Position numbers and translations under genes: made by a program. A DNA stretch of 15,900 nt, from contig CAZXWK010000045.1 in assembly GCA_964644675.1 (NCBI GenBank), positions 1 through 15,900 of the forward strand, written 5' to 3'. Source of the stretch: CAZXWK01 sp964644675. GTDB lineage: Bacteria; Actinomycetota; Coriobacteriia; Anaerosomatales; JAAXUF01. Every line of letters starts with the position of its first letter. Within the stretch, counting starts at the first letter, position 1. Shown here one piece after another: positions 1 through 7,717 of this stretch. Under the pieces are notes generated by a model. The model made no database searches, was not told the origin of the DNA, and was given only the letters and a program-made list of their open reading frames with translations.

Positions 1-952
1 GGATGTCGGGGCGGTTGGTCGCCGCGATGAGGATGACGTTGTCCTTGATGTCGAACCCGTCCATCTCGACGAGCAGCTGGTTGAGCGTCTGCTCGCGCTC
101 GTCGTGACCGCCACCCAGGCCGGCGCCACGCTGGCGTCCGACCGCGTCGATCTCGTCCATGAAGATGATGCACGGGCTCGCGGCCTTGGCCTGCTCGAAC
201 AGGTCGCGCACGCGAGACGCGCCGACGCCCACGAACATCTCGACGAAGTCGGAACCCGAGATCGAGAAGAACGGCACGGCGGCCTCGCCGGCGACGGCGC
301 GGGCGAGCAGCGTCTTACCGGTACCCGGAGGGCCTACGAGCAGCACGCCCTTGGGGATCTTGGCGCCGAGCGCCTGGAACTTCCCGGGGTTGGCCAGGAA
401 CTCCTTGATCTCCTCGAGCTCCTCGATGGCCTCGTCGGCGCCGGCCACGTCCTTGAACGTGATGCGCGGCTGGTCGCGCGTCATGCGCTTCGCCTTGGCC
501 TTGCCGAAGTTCATGATCTTGGAGTTGCCGCCCTGCATCTGGTTCAGGAAGAAGAACATGATGAACACGAGCAGCAGGATGGGCAGCACCGAGGACAGGA
601 TCGAGATCCATGGGCTCGGGCCGGACGCGTCCACCTTGTACTCGACGCCGGTGTTCTGGTTCATGAGCGTCGCAAGCGAGTCCTCGCCCACGTAGGCTGA
701 GGTGAACTGCTTGGGCTCTTCCTTCTTGTCCTTCGCCGCGGTCGAGGTCCAGTACCTGCCGGCGAGCTTGTTGTCTCGCACCACGTACGTGACGCTCTGC
801 ACCCGGCCGTCCTTGACGGCGGTGACGAAGTCGTTGGTGGGAAGCTCGGCGGGCTTGCTGGTGTTCGTGTTGTTGATCTGAGCCATGACGACCCAGACCA
901 GCACGGCCAGAAGGACCAGATAGAGCAGGACGGTTCTGAAGTTCTTGTTCAC
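1..952 (-). CDS. ftsH: ATP-dependent zinc metalloprotease FtsH, N-terminal part (cut by window edge)
   Basis: FtsH is a membrane-anchored AAA+ protease that degrades misfolded membrane and regulatory proteins. About 317 codons are present, starting at GTG 952, with GAGGAG about 9 bases upstream. A first membrane segment lies at about residues 5-23. An extracytoplasmic domain follows, then a second membrane segment at about 116-136. The AAA module then begins: Walker A GPPGTGKT at 207-214, a pore-loop MFVG motif, Walker B IIFMDEID at 262-269, and the start of the second region of homology (ATNRPD) at the window edge. The zinc protease domain (HEXXH) is not visible because the gene runs off the left edge. 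It sits 42 bp after hpt in the order tilS-hpt-ftsH, which is common in Gram-positive bacteria. Nothing looks broken. Confidence 0.97.
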   Translation of the reverse strand, partial: MNKNFRTVLLYLVLLAVLVWVVMAQINNTNTSKPAELPTNDFVTAVKDGRVQSVTYVVRDNKLAGRYWTSTAAKDKKEEPKQFTSAYVGEDSLATLMNQNTGVEYKVDASGPSPWISILSSVLPILLLVFIMFFFLNQMQGGNSKIMNFGKAKAKRMTRDQPRITFKDVAGADEAIEELEEIKEFLANPGKFQALGAKIPKGVLLVGPPGTGKTLLARAVAGEAAVPFFSISGSDFVEMFVGVGASRVRDLFEQAKAASPCIIFMDEIDAVGRQRGAGLGGGHDEREQTLNQLLVEMDGFDIKDNVILIAATNRPDI

Positions 953-994
953 TCGTGCGTCTCCTCGGTGAGGGCGCCGCAGCGGCGGTGCGGG

Positions 995-1561
995 TCAGTC
1001 AGCATAGATCTCGGGCTTGAGCACGCCCACATAGGGCAGGTTGCGGTACTTCTCGGCAAAGTCCAGGCCATATCCGACGACGAACTCGTCCGGAACGTCG
1101 AATCCTACGTACTTACAGCTGATAGGTACCCGCTGCTTGCCTTCCTTGCTCAGGAGCGCGACCACCTCGAGCGACTTGGGCTTGCGCGATGCGAGGTTCT
1201 TGAGCAGGTACTTCAGCGTCAGTCCGGTGTCGAGGATGTCCTCGCACACCAGCACGTGGCGACCTTCGATGGTCTCGTCGAGATCTTTGAGGATCCGCAC
1301 GACTCCCGACGACTTGGTCGACGAGCCGTAGCTCGACACCGCCATGAAGTCGAGCTCGACCGGCGAGGACATGGCGCGCGCCAGATCGGCGACGAAGATC
1401 GCCGCACCCCGAAGTACCGCGATGAGCAGCACGGGTTCGTCACCGTAGTCGGCGCTGATCTGCGCGCCCAGCTCGGCGACGCGCTGCTGGATCTGCTCCT
1501 CGGTCAGGACCACGTGCGACAGGTCGGGGTTGAGCTCCATGCCTCCGAGACGTCCCTTCAT
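995..1561 (-). CDS. hpt: hypoxanthine phosphoribosyltransferase
   Basis: This purine salvage enzyme joins hypoxanthine (and usually guanine) to PRPP, giving IMP or GMP in the cytoplasm. With the start at 1561 the protein is 188 aa. The type I phosphoribosyltransferase signature EDILDTGLT lies at about residues 107-115, the LRG loop at about 50-52 and the flexible-loop SSYG at about 76-79. The C-terminal stretch VGYGLDFAEKYRNLPYVGVL is highly typical of bacterial Hpt. The start is ambiguous. ATG 1561 overlaps the tilS stop in TGATG, another ATG lies at 1564 (ATGATGA), and ATG 1540 would give 181 aa, closest to the B. subtilis length; but its GGAGG is only one base from the ATG. Translational coupling to tilS is likely whichever start is used. 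Confidence 0.95.
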   Translation of the reverse strand: MKGRLGGMELNPDLSHVVLTEEQIQQRVAELGAQISADYGDEPVLLIAVLRGAAIFVADLARAMSSPVELDFMAVSSYGSSTKSSGVVRILKDLDETIEGRHVLVCEDILDTGLTLKYLLKNLASRKPKSLEVVALLSKEGKQRVPISCKYVGFDVPDEFVVGYGLDFAEKYRNLPYVGVLKPEIYAD

Positions 1562-2985
1562 CATCGATCCCGTGCGCCCGGTTCGGCGCCTTCGCCACGT
1601 TCCCACGAGAGCCGGACGGCACGCGTGGTCTGCTCGGTCACCCGGTACTCCTCGCTCATCCTGACGCCGGCGAGCCAGACGATGCGCTCGCCATCCCTGA
1701 CGACAGGAGTGACGCCTCTCAATCGCCGAGGGACCTTCGCGTCGATCAGCAGGTCGGAGAGTTTGCGAGATCCGGTCATGCCGAGCGGCCGCATCCGGTC
1801 CCCGGGACGAACCGTGTCGAGCACCACCGAGCCCAGCGTCCCGGCGTCGATGGTCACCGAATCGGGCGTACCCGCGACATCGGCCGGGGCCACCTCCTCG
1901 GCGACGACCTCCCCCGCCGAGCCGAGGTCTGCGCGACCGGGCAGGGGCAGTAGCGTCGGCTCAATCGTGCGCGTCTCGGCTGCCGTTCGCCAGACCGCCA
2001 TCTTACCGTACTCGGTCTCGGCTCGCAGACCGCCGGGCAGGTCTCGGGCGAACCCGTCGGCCGACAGCCCGCCGACCAGCGCCTCGACGTGCGAGGCCTC
2101 GAGCCGGGATGCTTCCGGAAACGCCGAGATGAGCGCCGAGCGCACCGTCCGGCGCGCCATCGCCGGGTGCAGCGTCGCCATCCACTCGCGGTCGAAGAGC
2201 AGGCGGCCGTCCTCGGTGGTCTCGGCGAAGTCGCGACCGAAGTCGGCCGCCATGCGTGAGAGCAACGCGTCGTCCTCGCCGAGCAGGTCCATCGAACGAG
2301 CGAGCGTCTCGCGGAACGCCGGGTTCACGCGTTCGGCGACGGGCAGCACCTCGGCGCGCACGAGCGCTCGCAGGCGCGTCGTGTCGCTGTTGGTCGCGTC
2401 CTCGCGCCACGGCTGGCCGAGCGCATCGAGGTAGGCGCGCAGCGCGGAGCGATCGCAGTCGAGCAGCGGCCGCACGATCCGGCCGCGCGCGTACGGGATC
2501 GAGGCGAGCCCGCCGGCGCCGGCGCCGGTGAACGCGCGCATCAGGAACGTCTCGATCCGATCGTCTCGCGTGTGCGCGACCGCGATGCGGCCGTCGCTCG
2601 CCGAGACGCCCGCCTCGGCGCAGAGCTCGTCGAGTGCCTCTTCCGCGAAGCGGTAGCGGATGCGTCGCCCGGCGTCCTCGAGATTGAGCGACTCCTGCTC
2701 GGCGTACGCGGCGACGTCGAAGCGCACCACTCTGACGGCTACGCCGAGCGACTCGCCCAGTGCCGAGACGAACGCCGCATCGGCGTCGGAGTCCTCGCCG
2801 CGCAGCAGGTGGTTCACGTGCAGGACCGCGAGCGGACCGGTCGCGCCCAGCTCGCCCGCCGCGAGCAGCCTCAGCAACGCGACCGAGTCGGCGCCGCCCG
2901 AGACCATGGCGAGCACCGGAGAACCCTCGGGAAGGAGCGCGCGGGCGATAGCGGTGGCGCGGGCGATGTCGGGCACGGCGGTCAT
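1561..2985 (-). CDS. tilS: tRNA(Ile)-lysidine synthase TilS
   Basis: TilS uses ATP and lysine to convert the wobble C34 of the AUA-reading tRNA-Ile to lysidine, which is normally essential. The protein is 474 aa, close to B. subtilis TilS. The N-terminal PP-loop ATPase motif SGGADS is at residues 29-34, and HVNHLLRG follows at about 56-63. The second conserved block AHTRDDRIET is at 137-146 (the family usually has AHHxDDQxET), with RPLL shortly after. The C-terminal substrate-binding domain carries RPLGMTGSRKLSDLLID and the closing VWLAGVRMSEEYRV stretch. I chose ATG 2985; a GTG at 3003 in the same frame is possible, and neither has a well-spaced ribosome site. The stop overlaps the first base of hpt. 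Confidence 0.95.
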   Translation of the reverse strand: MTAVPDIARATAIARALLPEGSPVLAMVSGGADSVALLRLLAAGELGATGPLAVLHVNHLLRGEDSDADAAFVSALGESLGVAVRVVRFDVAAYAEQESLNLEDAGRRIRYRFAEEALDELCAEAGVSASDGRIAVAHTRDDRIETFLMRAFTGAGAGGLASIPYARGRIVRPLLDCDRSALRAYLDALGQPWREDATNSDTTRLRALVRAEVLPVAERVNPAFRETLARSMDLLGEDDALLSRMAADFGRDFAETTEDGRLLFDREWMATLHPAMARRTVRSALISAFPEASRLEASHVEALVGGLSADGFARDLPGGLRAETEYGKMAVWRTAAETRTIEPTLLPLPGRADLGSAGEVVAEEVAPADVAGTPDSVTIDAGTLGSVVLDTVRPGDRMRPLGMTGSRKLSDLLIDAKVPRRLRGVTPVVRDGERIVWLAGVRMSEEYRVTEQTTRAVRLSWERGEGAEPGARDR

Positions 2986-2997
2986 ACCCTCAGGGTA
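2985..2997. promoter_or_regulatory. 13-bp perfect inverted repeat over the tilS start
   Basis: TACCCT and AGGGTA flank a single C. The repeat covers the only purine-rich stretch ahead of the tilS ATG and the first base of that start codon. It could be chance, an operator, or a small RNA hairpin hiding the ribosome site (three G-C pairs with a TGA loop). Function is inference only. Confidence 0.2.
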
Positions 2998-3045
2998 GCG
3001 CACGACGGTGACGCCGGGAGGCGAGGCGCGGCGCGAGGAACAGCG

Positions 3046-3561
3046 CTACAGCCAGCCGTGTGACTCCGCGAGCTCGACGACCCGGCCCGCGGTCGCGCCG
3101 GTGATCGCGGCGCAGTGCTCGTGGCGCCCCTCGCCCTCCATGCCACCGAACGGCCGGACGATCGTGCGGCAGCAGCTCGCGCGAAACGACTCGTGGAACC
3201 AGTCGTGCAGCTCGCGCGAGGCGTCGAAGGACGGCTCCCATTCCTCCGTGGCCTCTTCGCGCCCGCGCAGCAGCCCGATCGCCATCACCGCGCCCGCGAG
3301 CGCGCCGCACGTGCAGCCGGCGCCACCCATACCCTCGCAGAAGCCGCTGCCCAGCCGGACGACCGAGTCGGGAAGCGGCCTGGGGGCACGGGCGTTGACG
3401 ACCTTGAGGACGGCCTCCCCGCAGAACCAGCCGCGGTCGTAGAGCGCCGTGGCCTCGGATGCAGCGGCACGGGCGTTCTGGCTGGCGAAGGCCGGCACCG
3501 GACGCGACGCGACGACGGTGACGTGCGCCTGCGCGCAGTCGATGCAGGTGGCTTGGGACAC
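3046..3561 (-). CDS. C_GCAxxG_C_C family (putative redox-active) protein
   Basis: A 171-aa protein starting at GTG 3561, chosen because AAGGAG sits 4 bases upstream. The family-defining segment is at about residues 75-96: a Cys (C75), a Gly-rich stretch, then CTCGALAGAVMAIG (C83, C85). Further cysteines are C47, C130-C131 and C150; the last two groups match the trailing C...C part of the family motif. An extra CIDC pair at C6-C9 lies before the usual domain. The family is common in anaerobes and was named for its conserved cysteines and a presumed redox or metal-binding role. No enzyme activity is established as far as I know. No signal peptide or membrane span is seen, so it is likely cytoplasmic. 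It stands between the transporter operon and tilS, 60 bp from tilS, and has its own candidate promoter. Confidence 0.85.
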   Translation of the reverse strand: MSQATCIDCAQAHVTVVASRPVPAFASQNARAAASEATALYDRGWFCGEAVLKVVNARAPRPLPDSVVRLGSGFCEGMGGAGCTCGALAGAVMAIGLLRGREEATEEWEPSFDASRELHDWFHESFRASCCRTIVRPFGGMEGEGRHEHCAAITGATAGRVVELAESHGWL

Positions 3562-3604
3562 GACGCTCCTTCGCGGTTCCGGGTTGCTCGGCTGATGCTG
3601 ATAG

Positions 3605-3626
3605 CAATCATAATGCCTACTGATTG
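3605..3626. promoter_or_regulatory. possible operator: CAATCA-N10-TGATTG inverted repeat
   Basis: Two perfect 6-base arms separated by 10 bases, lying across the candidate -10 element of the C_GCAxxG_C_C gene. The half-site spacing and position would suit a dimeric repressor. I do not recognise the motif as that of a known regulator. Confidence 0.3.
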
Positions 3627-3635
3627 ATTTGCCGA
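3607..3635 (-). promoter_or_regulatory. candidate sigma-70-type promoter for the C_GCAxxG_C_C gene
   Basis: On the minus strand, TCGGCA (4 of 6 to TTGACA) is followed by 17 bases and then TATGAT (5 of 6 to TATAAT). Transcription would start near 3600, about 40 bases before the GTG start. The patch is unusually AT-rich for this window. Based on sequence match only. Confidence 0.35.
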
Positions 3636-3669
3636 GCCCGACTCGATGGGCCGAGTTCCGACCGCGCGC

Positions 3670-4428
3670 CTACGAGTGAGCGATCCCCGCCGAGCGCGCC
3701 GCGGCGCGCTCGAAAGCACCCAGGTACGCGTCGAGGATGAGTGCGAGGCACGCGATGAGGATCGCGCCCTCGAGCGTGACGGCGGGATCCCGGTTCACCA
3801 GCCCCGAGATGATCGGCGCGCCCAGACCCCCTGCGCCCGCGACCGCGCCGATGGTCGACGTCGCCACGTTGACCACTACGGAGACGCGCACGCCCGCGAG
3901 GATCACCGGCGCCGCGAGCGGGAGTTCGACGCGCGCGAGCGTCTGGCCGCGCGCGAATCCCATGCCCGTCGCGCTTTCAAGGACGGGCCGCGGCAGTGAC
4001 TCGAGTCCGGCGACCGTGTTCTGCAGGACCGGGAGCACGCCGTAGAAGGTGAGGGCGACCACCGTGGGAAGCACCCCGAAGCCCAGCAGCGGCACCGCGA
4101 GCGTGAACACGGCGACCGGCGGGAAGGTCTGGCCCAGGTTCACGAGGTCGGTGACGACGTCGCGGAACTCGCGTCCCGCCGGACGGGTCACGAACACGCC
4201 GGCGAGGAGGCCCAGCGTGATCGAGATCGAGCTCGACAGCACCACGAGCAGCAGCGTGCGGGCGATGAGCTCGTACATGGTCGCCTGCTCGTAGAGCACG
4301 CGCTTCTCGGCGGGGAACAGGGCGTGCAGCACCGTCTCCCACAGCTGCGGCATGCCCGCGGCGACCAGGTAGACGACGAGCGCCACCGTCGGCCACAGAA
4401 ACTGGCGGGCGCTCAGGCCGCGTCTCAC
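3670..4428 (-). CDS. yehW: betaine-type osmolyte ABC transporter, short permease subunit
   Basis: A 252-aa inner-membrane permease of the OpuC/ProW type. It has an N-terminal span at about residues 10-27 and about five further hydrophobic segments. The cytoplasmic EAA-type loop, ESATGMGFARGQTLARVELPLA, contacts the ATPase, and TFPPVAVFTLAVPLLGFG is the usual first part of the permease core. The start is GTG 4428; its GTGA overlaps the stop of the ATPase gene, and GGAAG lies about 8 bases upstream. It is last in a Z-Y-X-W type operon, so it would pair with the longer permease to form the translocation pore. The symbol is assigned by gene order and family resemblance. A choline, carnitine or betaine permease of the OpuCB/OpuCD type is the same call at family level. 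No clear terminator follows its stop. Confidence 0.85.
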   Translation of the reverse strand: MRRGLSARQFLWPTVALVVYLVAAGMPQLWETVLHALFPAEKRVLYEQATMYELIARTLLLVVLSSSISITLGLLAGVFVTRPAGREFRDVVTDLVNLGQTFPPVAVFTLAVPLLGFGVLPTVVALTFYGVLPVLQNTVAGLESLPRPVLESATGMGFARGQTLARVELPLAAPVILAGVRVSVVVNVATSTIGAVAGAGGLGAPIISGLVNRDPAVTLEGAILIACLALILDAYLGAFERAAARSAGIAHS

Positions 4429-5378
4429 GAGAGCGGCTTCCTGAAGCGCTCGACGATGCTCGTGACGCTGACGCTGCCCACCAGCTCGCCGTCGTCACCC
4501 GTGACACCCAGCACGGGGACGCCGTGCTCGATGATGAGTGCGAGCGCCGCGCGCAGGCTCGCCGAGGCCGGCACGCTGACCTCGACCGAGAGCGGGCCAT
4601 CGGTCGGCTCGAGCGCGTCGGCGACGCGCGCGAGCGACAGGCGCTTGAGCGCGCGCTCGGCGCCCACGAAGTCGGCGACGAAGTGGTCGGCGGGGTACGC
4701 GAGCACCCGCTCGGGCACGTCGTACTGCACGAGCCGGCCCTCGCGCATGATCGCGATCCGGTCGCCCAGGCGCACCGCCTCGTCGATGTCGTGCGTCACG
4801 AACACGACCGTCTTGCGCAGGCGGGCCTGGATCGCCGAGAACTCAACCTGCAGCCGCTCGCGCGTCAGCGGATCCACGGCGCCAAACGGCTCGTCCATCA
4901 ACAGCACCGGAGGGTCGGCCGCGAGCGCGCGGGCCACGCCCACGCGCTGTGCCTCTCCGCCGGACAACTCGTCCGGGTACTTCCCCGCGTAGGCGGTCGG
5001 GTCGAGGCCGACGAGCTCCAGCAGCTCGGTGACACGCTGGGCGATGCGCGCCTTGTCCCAGCCGAGCAGCCGGGGCACGACGCCGGTGTTCTCGGCGACG
5101 GTCCAGTGCGGGAAGAGACCGACACCCTGGATCGCGTAGCCCATGCGACGGCGCAGCTGCTCGGCGTCGAGGGTGGCGACGTCCACGCCGTCCTCGGTGA
5201 CGGTGCCGGAGTCCGGCTCGATGAGGCGGTTGATCATGCGCAGCGTGGTGGACTTGCCGCACCCCGACGGGCCGATCAGCACGACCGTCTCGCCGTCGGG
5301 GATCGTCAGCGTGAGCGAGTCGACCGCCGGGCGCGTGGCGCCTTCGTAGGTCTTGGTCACGGCATCGAAACTGATCAC
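4425..5378 (-). CDS. yehX: betaine-type osmolyte ABC transporter, ATP-binding subunit with C-terminal CBS-like domain
   Basis: A 317-aa ABC ATPase that drives import. Walker A GPSGCGKST is at residues 36-44 and the Q-loop YAIQGVGLFPHW at about 81-92. The ABC signature is LSGGEAQRV at 138-146, where most relatives have LSGGQQQRV; Walker B LLMDEP is at 159-164, followed by the switch-region VTHD. After the ATPase core, a region at about 255-312 (ALALIIEHGVPVLGV, then GELVGSVSV) resembles a single CBS motif. Tandem CBS domains sense ionic strength in OpuA-type transporters, so this may be a reduced version. The start is GTG 5378, whose GTGA overlaps the stop of the long permease, and its own stop overlaps the next GTG. 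An open frame continues far upstream, but that part reads as an out-of-frame shadow of the permease. Confidence 0.92.
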   Translation of the reverse strand: MISFDAVTKTYEGATRPAVDSLTLTIPDGETVVLIGPSGCGKSTTLRMINRLIEPDSGTVTEDGVDVATLDAEQLRRRMGYAIQGVGLFPHWTVAENTGVVPRLLGWDKARIAQRVTELLELVGLDPTAYAGKYPDELSGGEAQRVGVARALAADPPVLLMDEPFGAVDPLTRERLQVEFSAIQARLRKTVVFVTHDIDEAVRLGDRIAIMREGRLVQYDVPERVLAYPADHFVADFVGAERALKRLSLARVADALEPTDGPLSVEVSVPASASLRAALALIIEHGVPVLGVTGDDGELVGSVSVTSIVERFRKPLS

Positions 5379-6505
5379 GAGCTGCCCCCGCCCGTCGTTG
5401 GTCGCGTACGGCCGCCGGCGAGTCGCTGCGCCTGACGCAGGAGCGCGTCGACGGTCAGCGCGATCGCGACCAGGCCCAGAGAACCGAGCATCGTCAGGTC
5501 CGGCGCCTGCTCGGCGAGGCCCTGGAAGATGAAGCGTCCCAACGTGATGCCGCCGACGAACGCCCCCAGCGTCGCGTTGCCGATGGTCTGCACCGCCGAG
5601 GTCCGGACTCCCGAGAAGATCACCGGCACGCCCAACGGGATCTCGACGCGGCGCAGCAGTTGCGATCCGGTCATGCCCATGCCCTTGCCCGCTTCGATGA
5701 CGGGCGCCGGCACGCCGCGCAGACCCGCGTGCGTGTTGCGCACGATCGCGAGCAGCGCGTAGAGGGTGAGCGCGATGACGACCGGCGCCCAGCCGATGCC
5801 GCCGATGCCGAACCTGCGCAGCACGGGCACGGCGAACGACGCGGCCGCGAGCGGCGCGACGAGCAGCCCGACCATCGCGAGCCCGGGAATCGTCTGGAAG
5901 ACGCTCACGGTCGAGAAGATGGGCTTCTCGGCGCGGGGCCTGCGGTAGGCGATCACGCCGAGTCCCACGCCGATCGCGGTCGCGAGGACCACCGAAACCG
6001 CCGAGAAGACCACCGTGTTGACCGTCTCGATCCAGAAGCGGTCGGACACGTTCTGGTACTCCTTGACGATCCCCAGGTCGGCAAGGCGCCCCGACGCGAG
6101 GAGCGCGACGATCGCGACGGGGCCGAGCCAGCTCATCGCCCGTCCCGCGAGCGAGGTCGGCCCCACCTGCCGCCGGCTCGAGAGCACCAGGGCGTACGCC
6201 GCGATCGCGCACACCCACTCGGCCGAGCCTATGGAGACCCGCGCAAACGGGCCCGCCTCGGCGGCCAGATGCGTCGCCGCCCAGCCCGCGTACGCCGCAA
6301 GCAGCGCGATGACACTCCCGCCGAGAAGCCCGCGCGCCACTGCGACGCCACGGCCGCCGGGTCGCACGGAGAGCGCCAGCACGGCGATCCACGCGGCCAC
6401 GAGCACGGCGATCGCCGCGGACGGCAGCGCGCCGCCGATCCACACGCCCTCGCCGGTCGCGATGCGGCTGTGGCGCACCGTCGCGAACGGCAGTGCGAAG
6501 AGCAC
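5375..6505 (-). CDS. yehY: betaine-type osmolyte ABC transporter, long permease subunit (true start probably upstream)
   Basis: At least 376 aa, about 120 longer than its partner permease. The extra N-terminal half carries several hydrophobic spans, as in E. coli YehY. The C-terminal half is the usual permease core: FQTIPGLAMVGLLVAPLA, then the EAA-type loop EAGKGMGMTGSQLLRRVEIPLGVP. The first canonical start in frame is GTG 6505, which has no ribosome site and falls inside a hydrophobic segment. In-frame sequence upstream (about 6506-6565) reads as a basic stretch followed by VGVTTAAIGL, which completes a normal first membrane span. No ATG, GTG or TTG exists in that frame back to the TGA at about 6652, inside the binding-protein gene. 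A non-standard start or a one-base sequence error is therefore likely. The stop overlaps the ATPase start. Confidence 0.85.
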   Translation of the reverse strand: MLFALPFATVRHSRIATGEGVWIGGALPSAAIAVLVAAWIAVLALSVRPGGRGVAVARGLLGGSVIALLAAYAGWAATHLAAEAGPFARVSIGSAEWVCAIAAYALVLSSRRQVGPTSLAGRAMSWLGPVAIVALLASGRLADLGIVKEYQNVSDRFWIETVNTVVFSAVSVVLATAIGVGLGVIAYRRPRAEKPIFSTVSVFQTIPGLAMVGLLVAPLAAASFAVPVLRRFGIGGIGWAPVVIALTLYALLAIVRNTHAGLRGVPAPVIEAGKGMGMTGSQLLRRVEIPLGVPVIFSGVRTSAVQTIGNATLGAFVGGITLGRFIFQGLAEQAPDLTMLGSLGLVAIALTVDALLRQAQRLAGGRTRPTTGGGSS

Positions 6506-6623
6506 TACCAGCCCGATGGCGGCCGTCGTGACTCCGACCTTGTCGAAGCCACGTATCGGCCGCCACGGGCCGGTGCGCCGTTGCCGTGCGCGTGTCGTGT
6601 CGTCGGCCGTTGTGGGTCTCCGG

Positions 6624-7604
6624 CTACTGGCCGATGAACCCGTTGGACTTCAGGAAGTCCTCGGCCACGGTCTGAGCGGACTCTCCGTTCGCCTGGATGC
6701 GGCCGTTGAGCTCCTGGAGCTTCTCGAGCGTGAGCGCCTTGAACACCGGCGCGAGCTCGGTGCCGATCTCCGGGTACTTCTCGGCGATGGCGGAACGTAC
6801 CGTGGGCGTCGGCCAGTAGACGAGCTGCGCGCCCTTGTCGTCCTCGAGCACCACCAGGCCGAGCTCGGCGAGCGCGCCGTCGGTGCCGTACGCCATGCCC
6901 ACGTTGACGCCGTTGGTGCCGTCGGCGACGGCCTTCTCGGTCTGCGCGGTGTCACCGCCGGAGAGGATGATGCGGCTGTCCTTGGGGATGTCGAAGCCGT
7001 AGGCGTCCCTGAACGCAGGCCACGCGTCGGCGTTGTTGAAGAACTCGTCGGACGCGGCGACCTTGATCGGCTTGCCCGACTGCACGTAGGCGGCGAGGTC
7101 GGACATGGTCTTGAGGCCGTTGGCCTGGGCGAAGTCCTTCTTCACGGCGAGCGCCCAGGTGTTGTTCGCGCGTGCCGGCTCGAGCCAGGTGATGTTGGCC
7201 TTCTCGGCGTCGAGCTTCTTGATCAGGTCGTAGCCCTTCTGGCCGTCCTTGAAGTCCGCCTTCTGCTGGGCGGTCAGAGTGTCGTTGTAGAACCAGAACC
7301 CGCTGCCCGTGTACTCCGGGTAGATGTCGATCTCGCCACTGGTCAGCGCCTGGCGCACGACCTCGGTGGTCCCGGTCTGCGTCTTGTCCTCGACCTTGAA
7401 GCCCGCGTCCTTGAGCTTGGCGATGATGATCGCGCCCAGCAGCTTGCCCTCGGTGTCGATCTTGGAGCCCACCACGATCGGGCCCTTCTCGGCGGCGGGT
7501 TGGGTCGTCGAACTCGACGTTCCACCCGACGAGCAGCCGACCAGCGCGAGCACGACGGCGACCGCAGCGAACGCCGCAGCCGCGCCCTTCCAGTTCTTGC
7601 GCAT
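6624..7604 (-). CDS. yehZ: betaine-type osmolyte ABC transporter, substrate-binding lipoprotein
   Basis: A 326-aa extracytoplasmic binding protein of the OpuAC/OsmF type that delivers a quaternary-ammonium compound (glycine betaine, choline or similar) to the permeases. The N-terminus is a lipoprotein signal: basic MRKNWK, a hydrophobic stretch, and lipobox LVGC with Cys24 as the lipid anchor. A Ser/Thr-rich linker follows. Family landmarks are IVVGSKIDTEGKLLG just after the linker, then TGTTEVVRQALTSGEIDIYPEYTGSG. ATG 7604 is chosen because of the signal peptide and GGAGG five bases upstream; the frame is open back to 7742, but that part is not signal-like. It is first in the operon. Ligand cannot be decided from sequence alone. 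Confidence 0.92.
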   Translation of the reverse strand: MRKNWKGAAAAFAAVAVVLALVGCSSGGTSSSTTQPAAEKGPIVVGSKIDTEGKLLGAIIIAKLKDAGFKVEDKTQTGTTEVVRQALTSGEIDIYPEYTGSGFWFYNDTLTAQQKADFKDGQKGYDLIKKLDAEKANITWLEPARANNTWALAVKKDFAQANGLKTMSDLAAYVQSGKPIKVAASDEFFNNADAWPAFRDAYGFDIPKDSRIILSGGDTAQTEKAVADGTNGVNVGMAYGTDGALAELGLVVLEDDKGAQLVYWPTPTVRSAIAEKYPEIGTELAPVFKALTLEKLQELNGRIQANGESAQTVAEDFLKSNGFIGQ

Positions 7605-7698
7605 GATTGCCTCCGATGCGCCGTGTGCGATCGTGCGGCGTCCGCCCCGATCAGCACGTCCGATGTTCTCTGGCTTTGTTCCCCAACCGCCAAGGCGC

Positions 7699-7717
7699 GT
7701 AATCGGAGTGTCATTAC
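7699..7717. promoter_or_regulatory. possible operator: GTAAT-N9-ATTAC inverted repeat
   Basis: Perfect 5-base arms around 9 bases, overlapping the downstream end of the candidate transporter promoter. A transcription factor bound here could control the osmolyte operon, and perhaps the divergent flavoprotein gene. The arms are short, so chance is possible. Confidence 0.25.

Noticed and set aside
968..2434. Long plus-strand open frame opposite hpt and tilS (488 codons)
   Set aside because: It lies antisense to two clearly recognised genes, its translation is Arg/Ser-rich without any family pattern, and GC-rich DNA makes such shadow frames common.
3636..3669. Possible terminator after the short permease gene (ACTCG-N6-CGAGT)
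   Set aside because: Only a 5-base stem with no T-run on the downstream side; too weak to call.
5379..6566. N-terminal extension of the ATPase frame up to 6566, which would give a 713-residue protein
   Set aside because: The extra part is Arg-rich and runs out of frame over the long permease gene; the ATPase family start fits GTG 5378 with the GTGA overlap.
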